The translations under genes were made by a program, and so were the position numbers. From the NCBI GenBank assembly GCA_012719335.1, contig JAAYAO010000376.1:1-11234 (forward strand): DNA of 11,234 bases, given 5' to 3'. Each line of letters starts with the position of its first letter. The stretch's first letter is position 1. The notes below the pieces were generated by a model. That model did no database searches, was not told the DNA's origin, and worked only from the letters and a program-made list of their open reading frames with translations. Source of the stretch: Propionibacterium sp. (GTDB lineage: Bacteria > Actinomycetota > Actinomycetes > Propionibacteriales > Propionibacteriaceae). This document shows positions 6,035 through 11,234 of the stretch, piece by piece.

Positions 6035-7260
6035 CCGAGGCGACCGTGCCCGCGGGCACCGAATACCCCTTCGCCCCGATGCCACACACCGAGGCGATCG
6101 AGCAGTACAAGCGGATCGCGGCCGATCGTCCGATGACCAGGATGACGATGCCCTTCGGTGGGGACGTCTGGGTGATCCACCGCAACCAGGCCGCCCGTGA
6201 CATGTTGGGCGACCCCCGCTTCGTCCGGGAACCCTTCCGCACCGGGGAACGGGCGGTGCCGTACTTCGTGGAGTTCCCGGACTTCCTGAAGGCCACCGTC
6301 CAGTTCGCCGACCCGCCCGAACACACCAAACTGCGCCGTCTGGTGCAGAAGGCGATCACCCCCCGGTCGGTGAACGCGATGCGCGATTCGGCGGTGGCCT
6401 TCGCCAACGAACTGATCGACGCGATGGTCGCCAAGGGGCCGCCGGCCAACCTGGTGCACGATTACGCGATCGCCTTGCCGATCCAGATGCTCAGCAACCT
6501 GCTCGGGGTGCCGCCGGAGGATCGGGAGAAGTTCGAGAAGTGGAGTCACTCCACCCTGTCGGTGGCCGGGATGACCGAGGACGAGATCGCCGCCAACATG
6601 ATGGAACTGGCGATCTACATGAGTGGGCTGATCGCCCAGCGCCGGGCCGAACCCCGCGACGACCTGCTCAGTGCCCTGGCCGCGGCCCGGGACAAGGACG
6701 ACACCCTCACTGACGACGAGATTCTGACGATGGCGATCCTGCTGATCGTCGGCGGCTTCGACAACACCGCGAACTTCATCACCATCGGCATCCTGTCGCT
6801 GCTGCGCAACGACGACCAGCGTGAGCTCTTCCTCTCCGACATCGACGGGCTGGCGGCAACCGCCGCCGAGGAGGTGCTGCGGCACGGCCGGATGCAGATG
6901 GGCCTGCCGGTGGCCGGTGGCGGTGGACTGGTGCCCTTCGTGGCCACCGAGGACGTGGAGATCGATGGTCGGGTGATCGCCGCCGGGGAAGCGGTGCTGG
7001 TCGACCCGAGCGCCGCCGGGCACGACCCGCAGGCGGTGGAGACCCCGGAACGGATGGACATCACCCGGCAGAACAACCCCCACCTGACGCTGAGCTACGG
7101 GGTGCACCACTGCCTGGGGGCACCGCTGGCCCGGATGGAACTGCAGGTCGGCCTGTCGGAGATCTTCCGTCGGCTGCCCGGCCTGAAATCCGAGGGCCCG
7201 GCCGAGATCGACATGAACAACCTGACCCAGCCGGTGACCAACCTGCCGGTCAGTTGGTGA
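6031..7260 (+). CDS. Cytochrome P450 with unusual heme-pocket residues
   Basis: A 409-aa soluble bacterial P450 (class I), full length. Seen in order: PPEHTKLRRLV of helix C (H98, R102), I-helix GGFDNTAN (241-248), K-helix ExxR (E281-R284) and heme-ligand loop SYGVHHCLG with C361 as thiolate ligand. Several usually conserved residues differ. N245 stands where the oxygen-activating Thr (P450cam T252) is expected, next to D244. F303 replaces the propionate-binding Arg before ATEDVEI. AGHDP (329-333) replaces the usual ANRDP. L354 and S355 replace the FG that opens the heme loop. Because Cys, ExxR and the helix C residues are kept, it is likely a functional heme protein, but with altered chemistry or heme environment. 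It overlaps the SDR by 4 nt and is followed by its own ferredoxin and reductase. Substrate probably steroid or terpenoid, inferred from context; the CYP family is not recognised. Confidence 0.93.
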   Translation: MTEATVPAGTEYPFAPMPHTEAIEQYKRIAADRPMTRMTMPFGGDVWVIHRNQAARDMLGDPRFVREPFRTGERAVPYFVEFPDFLKATVQFADPPEHTKLRRLVQKAITPRSVNAMRDSAVAFANELIDAMVAKGPPANLVHDYAIALPIQMLSNLLGVPPEDREKFEKWSHSTLSVAGMTEDEIAANMMELAIYMSGLIAQRRAEPRDDLLSALAAARDKDDTLTDDEILTMAILLIVGGFDNTANFITIGILSLLRNDDQRELFLSDIDGLAATAAEEVLRHGRMQMGLPVAGGGGLVPFVATEDVEIDGRVIAAGEAVLVDPSAAGHDPQAVETPERMDITRQNNPHLTLSYGVHHCLGAPLARMELQVGLSEIFRRLPGLKSEGPAEIDMNNLTQPVTNLPVSW

Positions 7261-7270
7261 GAGGAGAACC

Positions 7271-7597
7271 ATGACCACGACGACCGTGCACTACCGCACA
7301 CCCACCGGGGAGGTGCACAGCATCGAGGGGACGGTGGGTGATTCGGTGATGGTCACCGCGGTGCGCAACGGCGTCACCGGCATCGTCGGCCAGTGCGGCG
7401 GCAACCTGTCCTGCGCGACCTGCCACGTGTACCTGGCCGAGGACGAACTGCCCCGCTACCCGGAGATGGACGAAATGGAGGACGAGATGCTCGACTGCAC
7501 CGCAGCCGACCGGGAGGACAACTCACGGCTCTCCTGCCAGCTCGACCTGCGTGCGGGGGAGGAACTGCACGTCACGATCCCCGACGCCCAACAATGA
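7271..7597 (+). CDS. [2Fe-2S] ferredoxin, adrenodoxin/putidaredoxin type
   Basis: A 108-aa electron carrier. The cluster ligands follow the vertebrate-type pattern C42-x5-C48-x2-C51-x37-C89, with the familiar QCGGNLSCATCHVY around the first three. An acidic stretch (EMDEMEDEMLD, 65-75) is the interaction surface with P450 and reductase in this family. C76 is an additional, non-ligand cysteine. It would pass single electrons from the following FAD reductase to the P450, in the cytoplasm. AGGAGA lies before the ATG, which starts 10 nt after the P450 stop; its stop overlaps the reductase start. The context makes this a dedicated partner of the P450; it might also serve another oxygenase. Confidence 0.94.
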   Translation: MTTTTVHYRTPTGEVHSIEGTVGDSVMVTAVRNGVTGIVGQCGGNLSCATCHVYLAEDELPRYPEMDEMEDEMLDCTAADREDNSRLSCQLDLRAGEELHVTIPDAQQ

Positions 7598-8868
7598 GCG
7601 GGGCCGAGCGGTTGCTGGTGGTCGGGGCCGGGCAGGCGGCCGCCGACCTGGTCACCGGCCTGGTCGAGGCCGGCTACCCGGGCCGGATCACCGTGGTGGG
7701 GGCCGAACCGCACCCGCCCTACCAGCGGCCGCCGCTGTCCAAGGGGTACCTCGACGACGGCGTTGCCGAGGTCACGTTGCGCGCCGAGCACTACTACGCC
7801 GAGCACGGCGTGCACATGATGCTCGGAGACCCGGTGGTCGCGCTGACCCCCGGCCGGGACGGATCGGGTACGGCCCGGTGCGCCTCGGGCGGGGTGGTCG
7901 AGTACGACCGTCTGGTGTTGGCCACCGGGGCCGTGCCCCGGCGTCCGGCCGAACTCGACGGGGTGGCCGGGGTGCACGTGTTGCGCACCATCGAGGATGC
8001 CGACGGGTTGCGACCCGAACTGCGACCGGGCCGGCACCTGGTGGTGCTCGGGGCCGGTTTCGTCGGCCTCGAGGTGGCCGCGGCGGCCCGCGGCCTGGGC
8101 TGCACGGTGACCGTGGTGGAGGTCGCCGACCGGATTCTCGGTCGGGTGCTCGACCCGGTGCTGGCCGAACACGTTGCCGGGCTGCACCGGGCCGACGGCA
8201 TCACCGTGCACACCGGCCGGACGGTCGCCGAATGGTTGATCGCCGACGGTCGGGTGCGCGGCGTCCGCTTGGGCGATGGCACCGAGATCGGGTTGGACGT
8301 GCTGGTGCTCGGCATCGGGGCCGCACCGTGCACCGGCCCGGCCCGCTCCCTGGGGTTGCGCTGTGACCCCGGGGTGCTGGTCGACGCCGGTCAGGTCGCC
8401 TCCGACGGGCACACCCTGGCGATCGGGGACTGCGCCGACGGCCCGGACCGATCCCCGGCCGGTGACCCGACCCGTCGCGTCCGGCTGGAAAGCGTCGATC
8501 ACGCCGCCAGCAGCGCCCGGGTGGCGGTGGCCACCCTGCTGGGTCGAGAGGTGCCCGCGGTGCCACCGCCCTGGTTCTGGTCCGATCAGGGCCGGGTGCG
8601 GATCCAGGTGGTCGGCCTGCCCCGGCCCGGCGACCGGGCGGTGCTGCGCCGGCCCGGCGACGCCGATGCCCTGGTGGTCGGTCACTTCCGGCACGGGCAG
8701 CTGGTGGCGGTCGGTGCGGTGAACGCTCCCGGCGACTTCATGGGGTTGCGCAAGGCGCTCACCCACCGGGTGCCGATCACCCCCGACGAACTCCGCGACC
8801 CGCAGCTGAGACCGGCGAAGCTGGTCGCTCAACGGCTCCGGTCGAGGAAGTCCAACGCCGCCACGTAA
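7594..8868 (+). CDS. FAD/NAD(P)H ferredoxin reductase (putidaredoxin-reductase type)
   Basis: A 424-aa flavoprotein that would move electrons from NADH to the ferredoxin. The FAD-binding GAGQAA motif is at 11-16, the redox-family signature RPPLSK at 45-50, and ATG (110-112) closes the first FAD lobe. The NAD(P)H Rossmann motif GAGFVGLE is at 153-160 with E176 after the next strand, which favours NADH. The second FAD motif AIGDCAD lies at 276-282, and ESVDHA and WFWSDQ (299-332) are typical of the family. It starts at ATG 7594 in a 4-nt overlap with the ferredoxin stop. It is the last gene of the P450 operon, and its final 40 bp are antisense to the double-MarR gene; no terminator hairpin follows it. 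Confidence 0.93.
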   Translation: MSGAERLLVVGAGQAAADLVTGLVEAGYPGRITVVGAEPHPPYQRPPLSKGYLDDGVAEVTLRAEHYYAEHGVHMMLGDPVVALTPGRDGSGTARCASGGVVEYDRLVLATGAVPRRPAELDGVAGVHVLRTIEDADGLRPELRPGRHLVVLGAGFVGLEVAAAARGLGCTVTVVEVADRILGRVLDPVLAEHVAGLHRADGITVHTGRTVAEWLIADGRVRGVRLGDGTEIGLDVLVLGIGAAPCTGPARSLGLRCDPGVLVDAGQVASDGHTLAIGDCADGPDRSPAGDPTRRVRLESVDHAASSARVAVATLLGREVPAVPPPWFWSDQGRVRIQVVGLPRPGDRAVLRRPGDADALVVGHFRHGQLVAVGAVNAPGDFMGLRKALTHRVPITPDELRDPQLRPAKLVAQRLRSRKSNAAT

Positions 8869-9782
8869 CGCTGCATCAGCACGGTCCACCGGCGGCGCCG
8901 CGCCGCGGTCAGCCCCGGCAGGGTGCTGTGAAAGAGCTGGAGCTGGGTGTCGGCGACCAGCCGGACGAACTCGGCCCCGGCATCGGTGGGGGCCACCACC
9001 CGGCGTCGCCGATCGTCCGGCGCCGGGGTGTGGGTGACGTACTGCCACTCGGCCAAGAAGGTGAGCCGACGGCTGGCCAGGGACCGATCCACCCCCTGCT
9101 CGCGGGCCACCTCCGAGACGGTCATCGGGCCGTGGGCGACCAACGAACGCAGCGCCAGGAAGGCGGGCTGGCGGATCGGCGAGCCCAGATAGGCCAACAG
9201 ATCGTCGAAACCCTGCGACTGACCGATCCAGGTCACCCCGGCCACGATCGCCCGTCCGGCGGCCCGTTCGGCGGGTGGCAGGTCACGGCCCACCAGGGCG
9301 TCCCAGCGGTCGTCGATCGACAACACCGGCTGGTCGGGCAGCGCCCGGTGCAGGCAGGACACCAACAGGGTCAGGCACTCGGCCAACTCGGCGACATCCT
9401 CGGCGACCCACCCGCTCAGCGCGTCCCGGTGCACCGACGACCACAGCATCAGCCAGGCGTCCAAGCCGGCGGCCGTCGCCGGGGTGAGGGTGACCAGGGT
9501 GCGCCGGCCGTCGTCGGGATCGGGGGAGCGCAGCACCCGTCCACCGGTCACCAGCCGGGCGACCTGCCGGCTGGCCTGGGCGAGGTCGATCGCCAGCGCG
9601 TCGGCGATGCGGGAAATCGGCACCGGGCCCTGACCGCTCAGGAACTCGACCATCCGGATGTCGGCCTGACCCAGCGCCATGCCCGTGGCCGTGGCGAACT
9701 GGTCGGTGTGCAGGGGGCTGTTGGCCAGAACCGCGATGCCGTTGATCCAGGCCAACGCCGTCCGCTCCAACTCGTGAACCAC
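8829..9782 (-). CDS. Tandem double-MarR transcriptional regulator
   Basis: A 317-aa protein with two MarR-type winged helix-turn-helix domains, where ordinary MarR proteins are about 140-170 aa with one. The first domain covers about 38-115, with helix-turn-helix ISRIADALAIDLAQASRQV and wing DPDDGRR (88-94). The second covers about 205-275, with VSEVAREQGVDRSLASRRL and wing PDDRRRR (255-261). Helical segments before and after each would dimerise in normal MarR; here one chain could act as a pseudo-dimer. No ATG is near: GTG 9782 is chosen because GGGGA lies 3 nt upstream; GTG 9800 (six codons longer) is an alternative. It is divergent from fadD and convergent with the P450 operon, so these are its likely targets, though that is inference. 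The ligand is unknown. Confidence 0.85.
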   Translation of the reverse strand: MVHELERTALAWINGIAVLANSPLHTDQFATATGMALGQADIRMVEFLSGQGPVPISRIADALAIDLAQASRQVARLVTGGRVLRSPDPDDGRRTLVTLTPATAAGLDAWLMLWSSVHRDALSGWVAEDVAELAECLTLLVSCLHRALPDQPVLSIDDRWDALVGRDLPPAERAAGRAIVAGVTWIGQSQGFDDLLAYLGSPIRQPAFLALRSLVAHGPMTVSEVAREQGVDRSLASRRLTFLAEWQYVTHTPAPDDRRRRVVAPTDAGAEFVRLVADTQLQLFHSTLPGLTAARRRRWTVLMQRYVAALDFLDRSR

Positions 9783-9830
9783 TGTTCCCCATCCATCCAC
9801 TCTCAGGTCGGTAATCCTGCCATGCCCGCC

Positions 9831-9849
9831 GGTCCGGTTGGTTGGGACC
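9831..9849. promoter_or_regulatory. Inverted repeat GGTCC-N9-GGACC, candidate MarR operator
   Basis: Two perfect 5-bp arms separated by 9 bp, halfway between two divergent starts. MarR regulators usually bind 15-20 bp inverted repeats between their own gene and the gene they control. Short arms, so chance is possible. Confidence 0.3.
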
Positions 9850-9878
9850 ACCGATGGGGGATTCCGGCGCCGGAGGCC

Positions 9879-9890
9879 TACCGTCGCGAT
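9879..9890 (+). promoter_or_regulatory. -10 element of a probable leaderless fadD transcript
   Basis: TACCGT (9879-9884) fits the actinobacterial TAnnnT -10 and is followed by exactly 6 nt before GTG 9891, the distance expected when transcription starts at the start codon. The only Shine-Dalgarno-like GGAGG (9872-9876) lies 14 nt from the GTG, too far to work well. An ATG at 9889 runs straight into TGA and cannot be the start. Confidence 0.5.
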
Positions 9891-11234
9891 GTGACCCTGA
9901 ACCTCGCCAGCTTGTACGAGGCCGTCGCCGCGGCCGTCCCCGACCGTGTCGCGTTGATCTGCGAGGACGTGGAACTGACCTATGCAGACCTGGATCGCCG
10001 GGCCAACCGGGTCGCCAACCACCTGATCGCCGCCGGCATCGCCCCGGGGGAACACATCGGCCTGCACGCCCAGAACAGCCTGGCCTACGTCGAATCGCTG
10101 CTCGGGGTGTTGAAGGCCCGGGCGGTGCCGATCAACATCAACTACCGCTACACCGGGCACGAGCTGGAGTACCTGTTCTCCGACGCCGACCTGGTGGCCG
10201 TGGTCGCCTCCGGGGCCTACGCCCCGTGGAGCGCCGAGCTGAAGCCGCGGCTGCCGAAACTGCGGCACGTCCTGGTGATCGGGGACGAACACGGCACCGC
10301 CGCCGACACCGAGTGGCCGCAGGGGGTGACCGGTGTCGACTACGAGAGTGCGCTGGCCGCGGTGGACGACACCGCCCCGCTGGTGGACGAACGCTCCGAC
10401 GACGATCTGATCGTGCTGTACACCGGCGGCACCACCGGCATGCCGAAGGGGGTGGTGTGGCGGCACGAGGACTTCTTCTTCGCCGCCCTGGCCGGTGGCA
10501 ACCGGTACGGCCCCCCGCACCAGAGCAGCGAGGCGCTGGTCGCCGCCGCGGTGGAGCGCACCGAACAACTGGTCAACATGGTCTCGGCGCCGCTGATGCA
10601 CGGCGCGGCGATGTACGCCCTGTTGACGGCCTTCTACATGGGTTCGAAGATCGTGCTGTTGCCCCGATTCGACGCGGTGGACGTGCTGCGCCGGATCGAC
10701 CGGCACGGGGTGAACGTGGTGCAACTGGTCGGTGACGCCACCGCCCGGCCGATCGTGGACGCCCTGCGGGAACGCCCCGGCGAGTTCGACCTCTCCTCGG
10801 TGCGGGTGCTGGGTTCGGGTGGGGCGATCCTGTCGCCCTCGGTGCAGGACGAGTTGCGCGCCGAGTTCCCCGACGCCCGGGTGGCCACCACCTTCGGCTC
10901 ATCGGAGTCGGGCACCGACGGCGCCCTGGTGATGGCCACCGACGGCACGATGCGGATGCCGGCCGGGCCCAACGTGTCGGTGCTGGACGACAACCTGGTG
11001 CCGGTCGAGCCGGGTTCGGGCGAACTCGGCTTCGTCGCCCGCCGCGGCCACGTGCCGCTGTGCTACTACAACGCCCCCGAGAAGTCGGCCGCGACCTTCC
11101 CGGTGATCGACGGGGTGCGGTGGTCGATCCTGGGTGACCTGGCCGAGGTGGACGAGAACGGCACCATCATCATTCACGGCCGCGGTTCGGGCACGATCAA
11201 CTCCGGCGGCGAGAAGGTCTTCCCCGAGGAGGTC
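9891..11234 (+). CDS. Steroid/fatty acyl-CoA synthetase (FadD19-like AMP-forming ligase), 3' end cut by window
   Basis: The first 448 codons of a gene that runs off the right edge; family members are about 540-550 aa. It belongs to the ANL acyl-CoA synthetases, which activate a carboxylate through an acyl-adenylate to the CoA thioester. The ATP loop YTGGTTGMPKG is at 177-187, FGSSESG (A5) at 335-341, GDLAEV (A7) at 415-420, and GRGSGTINSGGEKVFPEEV (A8) at 430-448. VVWRHEDFFFA after the ATP loop and NSGGEKVFPEEV resemble FadD19 and FadD17 of mycobacteria, which activate sterol side-chain acids, so a steroid side-chain substrate is likely though not certain. The final catalytic Lys lies beyond the window. 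Start GTG 9891 is the only good one for the family N-terminus LNLASLYEAVAAAVPDRVAL. It is divergent from the double-MarR regulator, its probable controller. Confidence 0.9.
   Translation, partial: MTLNLASLYEAVAAAVPDRVALICEDVELTYADLDRRANRVANHLIAAGIAPGEHIGLHAQNSLAYVESLLGVLKARAVPININYRYTGHELEYLFSDADLVAVVASGAYAPWSAELKPRLPKLRHVLVIGDEHGTAADTEWPQGVTGVDYESALAAVDDTAPLVDERSDDDLIVLYTGGTTGMPKGVVWRHEDFFFAALAGGNRYGPPHQSSEALVAAAVERTEQLVNMVSAPLMHGAAMYALLTAFYMGSKIVLLPRFDAVDVLRRIDRHGVNVVQLVGDATARPIVDALRERPGEFDLSSVRVLGSGGAILSPSVQDELRAEFPDARVATTFGSSESGTDGALVMATDGTMRMPAGPNVSVLDDNLVPVEPGSGELGFVARRGHVPLCYYNAPEKSAATFPVIDGVRWSILGDLAEVDENGTIIIHGRGSGTINSGGEKVFPEEV

Larger units (their letters stand above)
9783..9890. 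promoter_or_regulatory. Divergent intergenic region between the double-MarR gene and fadD
   Basis: This 108-bp gap holds both promoters. For the MarR gene CAGGAT on the minus strand (9814-9819) resembles an actinobacterial -10 without a clear -35. An inverted repeat GGTCC-N9-GGACC (9831-9849) lies near the middle, the kind of site a MarR-type regulator could bind. The fadD promoter is listed separately. Confidence 0.4.

Noticed and set aside
5830..7278. Minus-strand open frame of 482 aa across the P450 gene
   Set aside because: Its low-complexity His/Gly/Arg-rich translation and exact antisense position show it is a shadow of the P450 and SDR genes.
7456..9048. Minus-strand open frame of 530 aa across the reductase gene
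   Set aside because: Same kind of shadow; it overlaps both the reductase and the true double-MarR frame and carries no recognisable motif.
9783..10724. N-terminal extension making the double-MarR gene a 631-aa protein
   Set aside because: It is antisense to the fadD gene, rich in H, G, V and R with no domain pattern, and is an open frame caused by GC bias. The MarR domains begin only after GTG 9782.
1..11234. CRISPR arrays, tRNA or rRNA genes, insertion sequences
   Set aside because: No regularly spaced repeats, no tRNA-like cloverleaf seen, and no transposase-like protein; coding density leaves little room.

Overview
The window is about 11.2 kb of very GC-rich DNA that reads as an actinobacterial chromosome. 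The GC-biased third codon positions, the extended antisense open frames, the TAnnnT-type -10 elements and an apparently leaderless GTG gene all fit this. The order or genus cannot be fixed from the window. The gene content resembles the steroid/sterol catabolism regions of Mycobacteriales and related actinobacteria: a KshA-type Rieske oxygenase, a KstR-like TetR regulator, four short-chain dehydrogenases (SDRs), a complete class I cytochrome P450 system, an SMP-30-type lactonase and a FadD19-like steroid acyl-CoA ligase.

Layout. (1) Positions 1-437, minus strand: 5' part of kshA, cut by the window edge. (2) Positions 671-2901, plus strand: a TetR regulator divergent from kshA, then two SDRs; the second is of the 3-alpha-hydroxysteroid dehydrogenase/carbonyl reductase type. 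A 23-bp-stem hairpin at 2910-2958 closes this block and also serves the converging gene. (3) Positions 3000-3932, minus strand: a 17-beta-HSD/MFE-2-like SDR. (4) Positions 4134-8868, plus strand: a tightly packed five-gene operon of SMP-30 lactonase, MFE-2-like SDR, cytochrome P450, [2Fe-2S] ferredoxin and FAD ferredoxin reductase, with gaps of 17 nt, -4, 10 nt and -4. Two abutting palindromes and a plausible promoter lie just upstream. (5) Positions 8829-9782, minus strand: an unusual tandem double-MarR regulator whose 3' end overlaps the reductase gene by 40 bp. (6) From 9891, plus strand: a FadD19-like acyl-CoA synthetase, probably leaderless, running off the right edge.

How the genes may work together (inference). 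FadD activates a steroid side-chain carboxylate with CoA. The MFE-2-like SDRs oxidise a 3-hydroxyacyl-CoA or ring hydroxyl. The 3-alpha-HSD-like SDR oxidises a ring hydroxyl. KshA begins opening of ring B. The P450 with its dedicated electron-transfer partners hydroxylates an unidentified steroid or terpenoid, and the SMP-30 protein would open a lactone. The P450 lacks several normally conserved residues, and together with the lactonase-SDR-P450-ferredoxin-reductase operon and the double-MarR regulator it is the best candidate for undescribed biology here. No RNA genes, CRISPR arrays, insertion sequences or phage genes were seen.
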